A stretch of DNA of 64,000 bases from Caulobacter sp. X (GCF_002742635.1 NZ_PEGF01000001.1:992001-1056000), one strand, 5' to 3'. Shown: positions 15,594 to 24,075, counted from the first letter of the stretch. Translations and numbers: made by a program. The notes: generated by a model from the letters alone, not told the origin.

Positions 15594-16778
15594 GTGGCCG
15601 AAGATCCGAAAGACTGGGATGTCGCGACGAAATTGATCCGCGGTGGGATCGCGCGCTCGCAGTTCATGGAGACGGCCGAGGCCCTCTACCTGACGCAAGG
15701 CTTCACCTACGACAGCGCCGAGGGCGCCGACCGCCGCTTCGCCGGCGACGAGCCGGGCTTCGTCTATTCGCGGTTCAACAATCCGACCGTGAAGATGTTC
15801 GAGGATCGCCTGGCCCTGCTGGAAGGCGCCGAGGTGTGCCGCGCCCAGGCGACGGGCATGGCCTCGATCCACGCCGCGCTGATGGGTCTGGTTCGCGCCG
15901 GCGACCACGTGGTGGCCGGCCGCGCCCTGTTCGGCTCGTGCCGCTGGATCGTCGCCGAGTGGCTGCCGCGCTTTGGCGTCGAGACCACCTTCGTCGACGC
16001 CACGGACCTGAAGGCCTGGGAAGCGGCGATCCGCCCGAACACCAAGGCCGTGCTGATCGAGACCCCCTCGAACCCGGTGCTTGAGATCACCGACATCGCC
16101 GCCGTGTCCGAAATGGCCCACGCCGTCGGCGCCAAGGTCATCGTCGACAACGTCTTCGCCACCCCGATCTTCCAGCAGCCGCTGCAGCTGGGCGCCGACG
16201 TGGTGGTCTATTCGGCCACCAAGCACATCGACGGTCAGGGCCGGGTGCTGGGCGGAGCGATCCTGACCAGCGAGGCGATCAACGAGGAATTCTACCGCGA
16301 CAGCCTGCGCCACACCGGCCCCGCCCTGTCGCCGTTCAACGCCTGGGTGATGCTGAAGGGTCTCGAGACCCTGGATCTGCGCGTCCGCCGCCAGGCCGAG
16401 ACCGCCGCGGCGCTGGCCGACGTCATGGCCGAGCACAAGAAGGTCCAGACCGTCCTCTACCCGTTCCGCGAGGACCATCCGGGCTATGAGATCGCCAAGA
16501 AGCAGATGAGCGGCGGCGGCACGGTGATCGCGCTGGACCTCGGCACGCGCGAGGCGGCGTTCCGCTTCCTGAACGCGCTGGAAATCGTCGACATCTCCAA
16601 CAACCTGGGCGACGCCAAGTCGATGGCGACCCATCCGCCGACCACCACCCACCGCTCGGTGCCCGAAGCGGAGCGCCCGCTGCTGGGCGTGACCGAGGGC
16701 GGCGTGCGCCTGTCCGTGGGCCTGGAAAGCCTGGCCGACCTGACGCGAGACGTGACCCGTGCGCTCGATCAGGCGTGA
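15594..16778 (+). CDS. metZ: O-succinylhomoserine sulfhydrylase
   Basis: 394 residues. Cys/Met-metabolism PLP enzyme that makes homocysteine from O-succinylhomoserine and sulfide. Motifs: YSRFNNPTV, ATGMASIHAAL, ETPSNPVLE, DNVFATP, the PLP lysine in YSATKHIDGQGRVLGG, and the late GVRLSVGLE. The GTG at 15594 is chosen because AGGAGG lies nine bases ahead (15581-15586) and the protein starts normally there; the frame extends to 15525 without support. A TTGACC at 15535 may be a -35 element. I looked for a SAM-II riboswitch and did not find one. Confidence 0.92.
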   Translation: MAEDPKDWDVATKLIRGGIARSQFMETAEALYLTQGFTYDSAEGADRRFAGDEPGFVYSRFNNPTVKMFEDRLALLEGAEVCRAQATGMASIHAALMGLVRAGDHVVAGRALFGSCRWIVAEWLPRFGVETTFVDATDLKAWEAAIRPNTKAVLIETPSNPVLEITDIAAVSEMAHAVGAKVIVDNVFATPIFQQPLQLGADVVVYSATKHIDGQGRVLGGAILTSEAINEEFYRDSLRHTGPALSPFNAWVMLKGLETLDLRVRRQAETAAALADVMAEHKKVQTVLYPFREDHPGYEIAKKQMSGGGTVIALDLGTREAAFRFLNALEIVDISNNLGDAKSMATHPPTTTHRSVPEAERPLLGVTEGGVRLSVGLESLADLTRDVTRALDQA

Positions 16779-16791
16779 AACCTCCCCGCCG

Positions 16792-17223
16792 ATGCAGCGG
16801 ATGCGCCGGCGGCGCGGCCAGGCCGCGAGCAGCTATGAGGCGCGCACCCGCGATATCGTCGTGCGCGTCTTCCCGACCTATGCGGCCGAGGACTCCTCGC
16901 CCGAGGAAGGCGTCTATCTGTGGTCGTACACGGTGGAGATCGAGAACCATGGCGGCGAGACCGTCACCCTGGTCTCTCGCCGCTGGACGATCATCGACGG
17001 CCTCAATCGCGTGAACGAGGTCGAAGGCTCAGGCGTGGTCGGCGAACAGCCGGAACTGAAGCCCCGCGAGGCCTTCCGCTACATCTCCAGCTGCCCCCTG
17101 CCCACGCCCTCCGGCGCGATGCGCGGGAGCTATCAGATGGTCACCGAGGACGGCGAACTGTTCGACGCCGAAATCCCCGAGTTCTCGCTACACCTGCCCG
17201 GCGCGGCGCTGAAGGTGAACTAA
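16792..17223 (+). CDS. apaG: ApaG domain protein
   Basis: 143 residues, close to the usual 125-130. The Ig-like beta sandwich is clear: YEARTRDIVVRVFPTY, then VYLWSYTVEIENHGGETVTLVSRRW, the GSGVVGEQPELKPREAF turn and GAMRGSYQMV. ApaG proteins bind metals or nucleotides in some species and link to ApaH-type dinucleotide turnover; the role here is unknown. Starts at 16759, 16792 and 16801 are all possible; 16792 avoids overlapping metZ. Confidence 0.85.
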   Translation: MQRMRRRRGQAASSYEARTRDIVVRVFPTYAAEDSSPEEGVYLWSYTVEIENHGGETVTLVSRRWTIIDGLNRVNEVEGSGVVGEQPELKPREAFRYISSCPLPTPSGAMRGSYQMVTEDGELFDAEIPEFSLHLPGAALKVN

Positions 17224-17283
17224 GACGGGCCGCGCTTGGTCACTGGCCCGCAATGTCGCCGGCGCGTCGCCCAACTCAGCTTT

Positions 17284-17324
17284 AGGCTATATTTTTAAAA
17301 AATACTGATCTAGGTTGTATTTTT
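17284..17324 (+). promoter_or_regulatory. Paired AGGYTRYAT repeat upstream of the first 220-residue gene
   Basis: AGGCTATATTTTT (17284-17296) and AGGTTGTATTTTT (17312-17324), direct repeats 28 bases apart, with AATACTGATC just before the second. The same arrangement and spacing occurs at 18261-18297 ahead of the HTH gene. It lies about 100 bases upstream of GTG 17424 in unusually AT-rich DNA. Likely a regulator site or an unusual promoter. Confidence 0.55.
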
Positions 17325-17423
17325 GCCGAGGCACAGTGAGCGTCAAGACCTTGTCGCTCTCAAGCGCCGCTGGGAGAACCGATAGGCCACGCTCGCATCC
17401 GCCTCGATGAAGGAGGACGAGCC

Positions 17424-18086
17424 GTGACGACCTATACGATTAAGATCTACAACCAATCGAATTTCAACAAGTCCTACGTCGTGTTCATGGAACCGCCGCA
17501 GGTCACCTCCAATGGCGGTCAGACGCCGGTCTACACGAACGCTTGGTGCACCTTCCCCAATCTGACGAATGGGGGTTGGGACTCCGTCGCCTATACCCAG
17601 ACCACCTATGCCTACTGGGCCCACGCCCCTGGGGTCACCGCGGGCGTGACGATCGACTCCGGAGGGGTAATGCCCGTGGATACGGTCACGAGGGACAGCA
17701 CCGTGTTCGTCTATGGCGAAGCCTCCGGCCAGCCGACCGGCTTCCAACCGCCGTTTCCGGGCGCAGCGCAGAACGGCTCCTTCGAAATCATCACCGGAAC
17801 CGATTTCACTACGGCCAATGGCCTTGTCTTCGGCATGGCCAGCGACAATGGCGGCGGCATTCCCGCTCCGATCGCGACCTTCGCCGCCGCGCCCAACGAG
17901 AAATACAATGTCACGCCCATGGGAGCTGTTTTCCACGTCGCCGATGGCGCCTATGCCGAGGGCGAGATCCTCGACGTGACCGCGATATCGAACAATAGCG
18001 CTGTCGTCGATTTCGTCGGCGCATCGTTCACCAGCGCGACCGTAACCCAAGCCGCCGATGGCGTCTTCACCGTCAAATACCGCTAA
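17424..18086 (+). CDS. Uncharacterised 220-residue beta-rich protein, copy 1
   Basis: 220 residues with no signal peptide or membrane segment. N terminus TTYTIKIYNQSNFNKSYVVF; later GQPTGF, NGSFEIITGTDFT, SDNGGGIPAPIATF and APNEKYNVTP. The alternating polar/hydrophobic pattern with many Gly, Thr, Asn and Ser suggests a beta sandwich. A near-copy of the same length sits at 18869-19531, with most blocks identical. The GTG start has AAGGAGG seven bases upstream. I do not recognise a function. A His/Cys caspase-like protein and an HTH regulator are in the same cluster. Confidence 0.8.
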   Translation: MTTYTIKIYNQSNFNKSYVVFMEPPQVTSNGGQTPVYTNAWCTFPNLTNGGWDSVAYTQTTYAYWAHAPGVTAGVTIDSGGVMPVDTVTRDSTVFVYGEASGQPTGFQPPFPGAAQNGSFEIITGTDFTTANGLVFGMASDNGGGIPAPIATFAAAPNEKYNVTPMGAVFHVADGAYAEGEILDVTAISNNSAVVDFVGASFTSATVTQAADGVFTVKYR

Positions 18087-18092
18087 ACTGAT

Positions 18093-18119
18093 GAGCGCCG
18101 GCTAACGCGGGCGCTCTTT
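18093..18119 (+). terminator. Hairpin after copy 1
   Basis: GAGCGCC (18093-18099), ten-base loop, GGCGCTC (18110-18116), then TTT. A short stem, so a modest terminator. Confidence 0.45.
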
Positions 18120-18120
18120 G

Positions 18121-18179
18121 CCCCCCCCCACATCCGCGCGCTTCGCGCCAAGAATGAAGCGCTCGCGGCCCCCCCCCCC
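18121..18179. repeat. Two poly-C tracts
   Basis: Nine C at 18121-18129 and eleven C at 18169-18179, 39 bases apart, between copy 1 and the HTH gene. Long C runs are prone to slippage in replication and in sequencing. Confidence 0.8.
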
Positions 18180-18260
18180 ACGCCATTCGGGACTCTCGCC
18201 GCCGTCGCCTTGCCCGCGGGGTCGCCAGGGGCGAGCTCGCTTACCCGCCCATACAATCTT

Positions 18261-18297
18261 AGGCTATATTTTGTACTGATACTGACATAGGTTGCAT
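18261..18297 (+). promoter_or_regulatory. Paired AGGYTRYAT repeat upstream of the HTH gene
   Basis: AGGCTATATTTT (18261-18272) and AGGTTGCAT (18289-18297), again exactly 28 bases apart, with ATACTGACATAGGTTG matching ATACTGATCTAGGTTG of the upstream copy. It is 56 bases before ATG 18353. This may be the operator of the HTH protein it precedes. Confidence 0.55.
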
Positions 18298-18352
18298 CAC
18301 GGCATTCGCTTGGGATGGGCTTGGCTCCGGCCGCCCGTTGAGTGGATTGGGG

Positions 18353-18691
18353 ATGGAGTCCAGGGGGGATCGCCTGAGCCGCGCCATCAAGGGTCGCGGC
18401 ATCTCCAAGATGATGGCCTTGGCGCTGGACCTCGACGTGCACGAGAGCGCCATCAGTCGCTGGCGCAAGAACGGTCCGATGTCGCTGGAAAACGCGGCGC
18501 GCATCTCCGAGGTGCTGGATATCTCGCTCGACTGGCTGGTGCTGGGACGGGGTCAAATGGACAGCCACACCATCGAGAGCCTCGCCTCCGAGGAATTCGA
18601 GCTCTTGCGCGTCATGCGCGGCCTGAGGCGCAGCGCGACCAGCCATCTGCTGGCTTTCCTGGAAGACCTGTCCCAGCCGATCGAGCCTTGA
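18353..18691 (+). CDS. Helix-turn-helix transcriptional regulator
   Basis: 112 residues. N-terminal XRE/CI-type HTH: RLSRAIKGRGISKMMALALDLDVHESAISRWRKNGPMSLENAARISEVLDISLDWLVLG. The rest (about 70-112) is a short helical tail, perhaps for dimerisation. Start ATG 18353 is preferred; TTG 18338 is possible. It is flanked by the two paralogous 220-residue genes and preceded by the repeat shared with copy 1, so it is the obvious candidate to regulate the cluster. Confidence 0.85.
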   Translation: MESRGDRLSRAIKGRGISKMMALALDLDVHESAISRWRKNGPMSLENAARISEVLDISLDWLVLGRGQMDSHTIESLASEEFELLRVMRGLRRSATSHLLAFLEDLSQPIEP

Positions 18692-18868
18692 GCTGAAGGC
18701 AAGTTTGAGCCCCCCTCAATTGCTCTAGGCGCAAGCCAGCAACCGTATCTACTGAAGCCCCAAGACAATAGACTTTTCCTTTTCGGCAAGCCCCGACAGC
18801 CAATTGAATTCAAATCAATCGGCCAAATACGCCTCCGAATACTCAAGCCCCACAAGGAAACAAGCGAG

Positions 18869-19531
18869 ATGGCCACCTACACCATCAAGGTCTACAATCA
18901 GTCGACCCTCAACAAGTCCTACGTCGTGTTCCTTCAACCGCCGCAGGTCACCGCCAATGGCGGCACGACGCCGATCTTCACCAACGCCTGGCGCACTTTC
19001 CCCAACCTCACGAACGGCGGCTGGGACTCGGTCAAGTACACCGAGACCACCTTCGCCTACTGGGCCCAGCCTCCGGGCGTCAGCGCCGGCACGACGGTCG
19101 ACTCCGGCGGCGTGATCGAGGTCAATACGGACACCAAGGACAGCACCACGTTCGTCTACGGCGAAGCCAACGGCCAGCCGACCGGCTTCCTGCCGGTGAC
19201 CAGCCCCGGCGGCGCGCAGAACGGTTCGTTCGAAATCATCACCGGGACCGATTTCACCCCGGCCGCCGATCTCGTCTTCGGCCTGGCCAGCGACAACGGC
19301 AGCGGCATCCCGTCGCCGATCGCGACCTTCGAGGCCGCGCCGAACGAGAAGTACAACGTGACGCCGATCGTGCAGTTCTACGTCGCCGACGGCAGCTTCA
19401 GCGAAGGCGCGATCATCGACGTGACCACCGTGTCGAACAACAACGCGCTGATCGATTTCACCGGCACGCCCTTCACCACCGCGATCGTGACGCAAGGCGC
19501 CGACGGCTCCTTCTCGGTCAAATACAGCTGA
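18869..19531 (+). CDS. Uncharacterised 220-residue beta-rich protein, copy 2
   Basis: Same length as the protein at 17424-18086 and identical over most blocks: YTIKVYNQS, NKSYVVF, PPQVTANGG, NLTNGGWDSV, GQPTGF, NGSFEIITGTDFT, PIATFEAAPNEKYNVTP. Differences are mostly conservative and scattered, indicating an old duplication under selection rather than a fresh copy. No signal peptide. ATG 18869 follows AAGGAAACAAGCGAG. The AGGYTRYAT pair is not obvious upstream of this copy, so the two may be regulated differently. Function unknown. Confidence 0.8.
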   Translation: MATYTIKVYNQSTLNKSYVVFLQPPQVTANGGTTPIFTNAWRTFPNLTNGGWDSVKYTETTFAYWAQPPGVSAGTTVDSGGVIEVNTDTKDSTTFVYGEANGQPTGFLPVTSPGGAQNGSFEIITGTDFTPAADLVFGLASDNGSGIPSPIATFEAAPNEKYNVTPIVQFYVADGSFSEGAIIDVTTVSNNNALIDFTGTPFTTAIVTQGADGSFSVKYS

Positions 19532-19588
19532 CGACGCGGGCGGAGGACCGCCGCCCCACCACCGCACCTCCGCCCTCGTCGAACGGCG

Positions 19589-19621
19589 GGCGGGCCGCCA
19601 ACCCCGCCGGCGGCCCGCCTT
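19589..19621 (+). terminator. GC-rich terminator-like hairpin after copy 2
   Basis: GGCGGGCCGCC (19589-19599), loop AACCCCGCC, GGCGGCCCGCC (19609-19619), then TT. The eleven-base stem is perfect, but the T run is minimal. Confidence 0.55.
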
Positions 19622-19665
19622 AGCCCCCGCGCGCGCAGCGCCTCCTTTTCTCAGGAAGACAATCC

Positions 19666-20646
19666 ATGACCACCACCAACGCCCCTTCGGGCGATGCGAT
19701 CACGCACGCCTCCAACGCAAGCCCCCCATCCTCTCCGGTAAGCGGGATCGTCGTGTCGCCCAAGATGACCGCGCCCCTGTCGGGCTGCGTGACCATCGAC
19801 GCCACCCGTCCCGACCTCTATCTGAGCTACGCCAAGACCGGCACGCCGGCCTCGAGCAACAATTCGTCTGTGCAGACCGCGGCCGGCGGCCTGGCGTCTT
19901 GCTTGGGCGGAAAGAAGCCGGCCGCCCAGTCAGCCAGCATCGTCGGCCATGGCGCCAGCGGCGTCATCGTCACCGGCGCGGGCCAACAGCTCGGCGCCCC
20001 CAACCAGCACATCAATCACGCCAACAATGCGATCTGGAATCCGCTGTTCAGCCCCCTGCAAGGAACGATGAACAATCTGTTCCTCTATGGCTGCAGCGTT
20101 GGGGCCGGCGCCGCCGGCTCGCAGCTGCTGCACGAGCTCGCCCAGACCGTGGGCTGCAACGTCTACGCCCCCACGGGTCTGATCTACTGCGACCCCTCGG
20201 GAAATTTCTCACTGGAGAAGGGCGCGCAATGGCAGATGGCCTCGCCCCAGCAAGCGCCTGGCTCGATCGAGCCGCCTGATGTGGCGGAGGGCGAGGTGAC
20301 GCCGGGCGGCCGCGAGGTGCGGCTGCACGTCCTTGAGAACGTGCTCATCACCAACCTCGATCAGTTGAGCCATGCGGCCTTCGAACCGCATCCATGGACG
20401 GGCGTGAGCCATGTGCGCGACGATGTCCTTGACCAGCTCGTGCGCGAAGTTCACTGGCACAAGCCGTTCACGCCGCCAGGTCAACACGCCGCTCTGTTCA
20501 CGGCCAGCCTCACCCTGACGTTCGGCTTTGGCGATCGGGCGGTCCGAAAGGTGTTCTCGGTCTTCAACCACACCCTTCTGCAAGACCATGATCACCCGCA
20601 CATCCACTACCGCGCCACGGGCCGGTGGTTGGAGCTGCTGAGCTAG
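19666..20646 (+). CDS. Uncharacterised protein with a caspase-like (DUF4347-like) His/Cys core
   Basis: 326 residues, no signal peptide. Residues about 85-175 resemble the DUF4347/clan-CD fold: SIVGHGASGVI with His95, then NNLFLYGCSVGAGAAGSQLLHELAQTVGCNVYAPTG with Cys143. An H-G strand followed about 48 residues later by a G-C-S turn is the layout of caspase-like proteases. The C-terminal part (about 205-326) is separate and ends in a His-rich stretch (DHDHPHIHY). It follows the two 220-residue paralogues on the same strand. Protease activity is inferred only. ATG 19666 follows CAGGAAGACAATCC. Confidence 0.7.
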   Translation: MTTTNAPSGDAITHASNASPPSSPVSGIVVSPKMTAPLSGCVTIDATRPDLYLSYAKTGTPASSNNSSVQTAAGGLASCLGGKKPAAQSASIVGHGASGVIVTGAGQQLGAPNQHINHANNAIWNPLFSPLQGTMNNLFLYGCSVGAGAAGSQLLHELAQTVGCNVYAPTGLIYCDPSGNFSLEKGAQWQMASPQQAPGSIEPPDVAEGEVTPGGREVRLHVLENVLITNLDQLSHAAFEPHPWTGVSHVRDDVLDQLVREVHWHKPFTPPGQHAALFTASLTLTFGFGDRAVRKVFSVFNHTLLQDHDHPHIHYRATGRWLELLS

Positions 20647-20690
20647 GGTCGCGACGGGAGCGGATGGCGCTGGCCGTCCGCTCCTTGGCC

Positions 20691-21602
20691 TCAACCCGCC
20701 GTCGGCGGGTCCAGCTTGTAGACGCGCGAGCAGTACTCGCAGGTCACGTGGATCTTGCCGTCGGGCTCGATCATCTCCCCGACCTCTTCGGCCGAGAACG
20801 AGTCCATCACAACGCCGATCCGGTCCTCAGAGCAGCGGCAGAAGGCGCGCAGGGGCTTCTCGTCCAGCAGACGAACGCCGTCCTCGTTGAACAGGCGCCA
20901 CAGCAGGGTCGGGGTCGTGACCGTGGGGTCGATCAGCTCGTCCTCGCCGGTGGTCTCGAACAGCGCCGTGACATGCTGCCAAGCCTCCTGCGTGTCGCCG
21001 CGCGCCTGGTCGCCCGCGATCACCTGGATCAGGATGCCGCCGGCGCGCCATTGCGGCCCCTCGCCTGTGTCGACCTGGCCAACGGCCAAGCGGATACGGG
21101 TCGGGGTCTGCTCGGACTGGGCGAAGTACTGCTCGGCGCACAGGGCCAGGGTCTCGCCCTCGATGGGCGTCACGCCCTGGTAGCGGTCCATGTCGGCCCC
21201 CTGGTCCAAGGTCATGATGAACACGCCGCCGCCCAGCAGGGTCTTGGCGCCGGGCCGCGCGAAGCCTTCCGACACCGCCGCGACCTCGTCCGGATCGAAC
21301 CGGCAATAGCCCCGCAGGCCGCCCGACGTGTCGTAGTCGACCACGACATAGCGGACCGGGCCGTCGCCCTGGGCCTGGATGATCAGCCGGCCTTCGAACT
21401 TCAGGCTGGAGCCGACCAGGGCGGCGAGCGCGCAGGCCTCGCCCAGCAGGTTGGCGACGGGCTCGGGATAGGCGTGGCGCGTCAGCACCTCGTCAACAGC
21501 CTGGCCCAGCCGCACGACGCGGCCGCGCACGGGCAGCCCTTCGATCTGAAACGCGGAAACGACGTCGTCGAGGACGCCCGGAGTGGAAGCGATGTCGGTC
21601 AT
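20691..21602 (-). CDS. hslO: Redox-regulated chaperone Hsp33
   Basis: 303 residues. Cytoplasmic holdase activated by oxidation. The N-terminal chaperone domain contains ACALAALVGSSLKFEGRLIIQAQGDGPV. The C-terminal zinc redox switch has all four cysteines: CxC in AFCRCSED and CxxC in CEYCSRVY. ATG 21602 (MTDIASTPG) is preferred to the longer frame from 21746. It lies downstream of argF in the same direction, 195 bases away. Confidence 0.95.
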   Translation of the reverse strand: MTDIASTPGVLDDVVSAFQIEGLPVRGRVVRLGQAVDEVLTRHAYPEPVANLLGEACALAALVGSSLKFEGRLIIQAQGDGPVRYVVVDYDTSGGLRGYCRFDPDEVAAVSEGFARPGAKTLLGGGVFIMTLDQGADMDRYQGVTPIEGETLALCAEQYFAQSEQTPTRIRLAVGQVDTGEGPQWRAGGILIQVIAGDQARGDTQEAWQHVTALFETTGEDELIDPTVTTPTLLWRLFNEDGVRLLDEKPLRAFCRCSEDRIGVVMDSFSAEEVGEMIEPDGKIHVTCEYCSRVYKLDPPTAG

Positions 21603-21797
21603 GGGGCGGTTAAATAAGGGGTCTTTCGGAAATTGCGAGCCTGGGCGGGCCCGACGCTTCTCCCCAATCTCGGGAAAGCGACGTCCTGCCGCATTGCCGC
21701 GCTTGGGGAGTCGGCGCACCAATGATCCGCCGTCGCTTTTGCCCATACGCGCCGGCGCAGTCGGCCAGCGCAGTCCAACCGGGCGCTGGCCGGCGCC

Positions 21798-22742
21798 CTA
21801 CCCTTCCCTAGCCAATCCGCCGAAGGCCCAGGCCAGCACCGACTTCTGCGCGTGGATGCGGTTCTCGGCCTCGTCCCACACCAGCGAGCGCGGACCGTCC
21901 AGCACCGCGTCCGTGACTTCCTCGCCCCGGTGCGCCGGCAGGCAGTGCAGGAACACGCCGTCGCTCTTGGCGAGATCCATCAGCCTGTCGTCGACCTGAT
22001 AGGGCTCCAGCGCCGCCAGGCGCTCGTCATGGTCTGTGTCGCCCATCGAGACCCAGGTGTCGGCCACGACGACGTCGGCGCCGCGGACGGCCTCCTTGGG
22101 GTCCGTCGTCATGCTGACCTTGCCCTGAAGGCTCTCGGCGCGGGCCAGGTCGTGCAGGTCGGCGTGGTAGACCGCCGGACAGGCGATCTTCAGCTCGAAA
22201 CCCAGCAGCGGCGCGGCGTGGATGAAGCTGGAGCAGACATTGTTGCCGTCGCCGACCCAGGCGATCGTCTTGCCGCCGATGTCGCCGCGATGCTCCTCGA
22301 TGGTGAGGATGTCAGCCATGATCTGGCACGGGTGGCTCTTGTCGGTCAGGCCGTTGATCACCGGCACGGTCGAGACCTGAGCGAAGCGCTCGACGTCGGC
22401 GTGGCTGTTGGCGCGGATCATGACCGCATCGACCATGCGCGACAGCACCTTGGCGGTGTCCTCGATCGTCTCGCCGCGGCCCAGCTGCATGTCGGACGAA
22501 GTCGAGATAATCGCCGAGCCGCCCAGCTGGCGCATGGCGGCGTCGAACGAGAAGCGGGTGCGGGTCGAGTTCTTCTGGAAGATCATCGACAGCACGCGGT
22601 CCTTGGCCGGCGCGTCGGCGTCGACCTTGCCTTGCGGCCAGCCCTTGCGGGCGGTTTTGCGGGCCTTGGCGTCCTCGAGCAGCAGGCGCAGCGTCGCGCC
22701 GTCCAGCTTCCACAGGTCGATGAAGTGGCGGGGGGCGGTCAT
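21798..22742 (-). CDS. argF: Ornithine carbamoyltransferase
   Basis: 314 residues. Forms citrulline from ornithine and carbamoyl phosphate. Carbamoyl-phosphate site [13 protein letters not shown] (the STRT block), HPCQIMAD, the ornithine loop and the [11 protein letters not shown] motif with its catalytic Cys are all intact. It begins 65 bases after argD stops, so argD-argF form an arginine-synthesis operon. Confidence 0.96.
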   Translation of the reverse strand: MTAPRHFIDLWKLDGATLRLLLEDAKARKTARKGWPQGKVDADAPAKDRVLSMIFQKNSTRTRFSFDAAMRQLGGSAIISTSSDMQLGRGETIEDTAKVLSRMVDAVMIRANSHADVERFAQVSTVPVINGLTDKSHPCQIMADILTIEEHRGDIGGKTIAWVGDGNNVCSSFIHAAPLLGFELKIACPAVYHADLHDLARAESLQGKVSMTTDPKEAVRGADVVVADTWVSMGDTDHDERLAALEPYQVDDRLMDLAKSDGVFLHCLPAHRGEEVTDAVLDGPRSLVWDEAENRIHAQKSVLAWAFGGLAREG

Positions 22743-22807
22743 GGGCCAAATCCCTCACGCCCGCTCCGGCTGACCGAAGCGGGCGATTTCAAAGGTTCAG
22801 AGTTGTG

Positions 22808-24025
22808 TCAGGCCGAGGCCTTGGCGCGCGCGGCCTCGCAAGCCTTTTCCAGCTTGGCGATGGCTTCGCGAGCTTCCTCGACAGTCAGGTTCAGCGGCGG
22901 CAGCAGGCGCACGCAATTGTCGCCGCCGCCGGCGACCAGCAGGTGCTGGTCACGGGCCAGGACCATGAACTCGCGGTTGTTCGGGATCAGCTTGATCCCG
23001 ATCAGCAGGCCCTTGCCGCGGATATCGACGATGATGTCCGGGAAGCGGTCCTTCAGGCCGTTCAGCTGCTGGGTCAGGAAGCCGGCGACGGCGTTGACGT
23101 TGTCCAGCGTCTCGGGCGAGTTGATCAGGTCGAAGGCCGCCTTGCCGACCGCCATGGCCAGCGGGTTGCCGCCGAAGGTCGAGCCGTGCGCGGCCACGGT
23201 CATGCCCTTGGCCGCCTCGGTCGTGGCCAGGCACGCGCCGATCGGGAAGCCGCCGCCCAGGGCCTTGGCGACCGCCATGATGTGCGGCTCGCCGCCCTCG
23301 GCCCACTCGTGGGCGAAGAGCTTGCCGGTGCGGCCCATGCCGCATTGGACTTCGTCATAGATCAGCAGCACGCCGTGCTCGTCGCACATCTGGCGCAGGC
23401 CCTTCAGGCACTGGGTCGGGATGGCGCGCGCGCCGCCCTCGCCCTGCACCGGCTCGACGATGATCGCCGCCGTGGTCGGGCTGGCGATCGCGGCCTTGAT
23501 GGCCTCGTGGTCGCCGAAGGTCAGCTGCTTGTAGCCCGGCAGGCGCGGGCCGAAGCCGTCGACATAGCTCGGATTGCCCGAGGCGTTGACCGCCGCATAG
23601 GTCCGGCCATGGAACGAGCCGTCGAAGCCGTAGATGTCGATCCGCTCCGGCTGGCCGTTGGCGGAGTGATACTTGCGGGCCGTCTTCAGCGCGCATTCCA
23701 CCGCTTCGGTGCCCGAGTTGGTGAAGAACACCACGTCGGCGAAGGTGGCCGCGCAGATGGCGTCAGCCAGGGCTTCCTGCTCGGGGATGCGGTAGATGTT
23801 CGAGACGTGCCACAGCTTTTCGGCCTGGTTCTTCAGAACCTCGACCAGCACGGGATGGGCGTGACCCAGGCCGTTGGTGGCGATGCCCGCCACGCAGTCC
23901 AGATATTCGCCGCCGTCGGTCGAGAACAGGCGCGCGCCTCGGCCTCGCTCGAACGCCAGCGGGGCGCGATTGTAGACGCCCATGATGTGGTGTTGCGAGG
24001 TGGGGGACGACGACGCGGTGCTCAA
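22808..24025 (-). CDS. argD: Acetylornithine aminotransferase
   Basis: 405 residues. Class-III PLP aminotransferase acting in arginine (and possibly lysine) synthesis. Motifs: FFTNSGTEAVECALK for phosphate binding, IYDEVQCGMGRTGK, and the PLP lysine in AVAKALGGGFPIG. The start appears to be TTG 24025 with GGGAGG eight bases upstream; the next in-frame ATG is at MGVYN, 14 residues later, and is also workable. The leader carries a terminator-like hairpin at 24055-24075. Confidence 0.93.
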   Translation of the reverse strand: MSTASSSPTSQHHIMGVYNRAPLAFERGRGARLFSTDGGEYLDCVAGIATNGLGHAHPVLVEVLKNQAEKLWHVSNIYRIPEQEALADAICAATFADVVFFTNSGTEAVECALKTARKYHSANGQPERIDIYGFDGSFHGRTYAAVNASGNPSYVDGFGPRLPGYKQLTFGDHEAIKAAIASPTTAAIIVEPVQGEGGARAIPTQCLKGLRQMCDEHGVLLIYDEVQCGMGRTGKLFAHEWAEGGEPHIMAVAKALGGGFPIGACLATTEAAKGMTVAAHGSTFGGNPLAMAVGKAAFDLINSPETLDNVNAVAGFLTQQLNGLKDRFPDIIVDIRGKGLLIGIKLIPNNREFMVLARDQHLLVAGGGDNCVRLLPPLNLTVEEAREAIAKLEKACEAARAKASA

Positions 24026-24040
24026 GAGACCGACCTCCCT

Positions 24041-24075
24041 AAAAGGAAAGAAGCCCCCACGCTCTGAGCATGGGG
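24041..24075 (-). promoter_or_regulatory. Attenuator-like hairpin in the argD leader
   Basis: Read on the minus strand, CCCCATGCT (24075-24067), loop CAG, AGCGTGGGG (24063-24055), then GCTTCTTTCCTTTT (24054-24041), only about 16 bases before TTG 24025. A nine-pair stem with a U-rich tail inside a leader resembles an intrinsic terminator that could be regulated. No leader peptide was found. Confidence 0.4.

Noticed and set aside
18709..18760. A third copy of the AGGYTRYAT pair before the second paralogue
   Set aside because: Only loose resemblance (CTAGGCGCAAG, GCAACCGTAT); spacing and bases do not match.
17424..19531. Idea that the 220-residue paralogues are bacterial gasdermins next to a caspase-like protease
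   Set aside because: No gasdermin-like N terminus, lipidation Cys or autoinhibitory tail is visible; the analogy rests only on gene adjacency.
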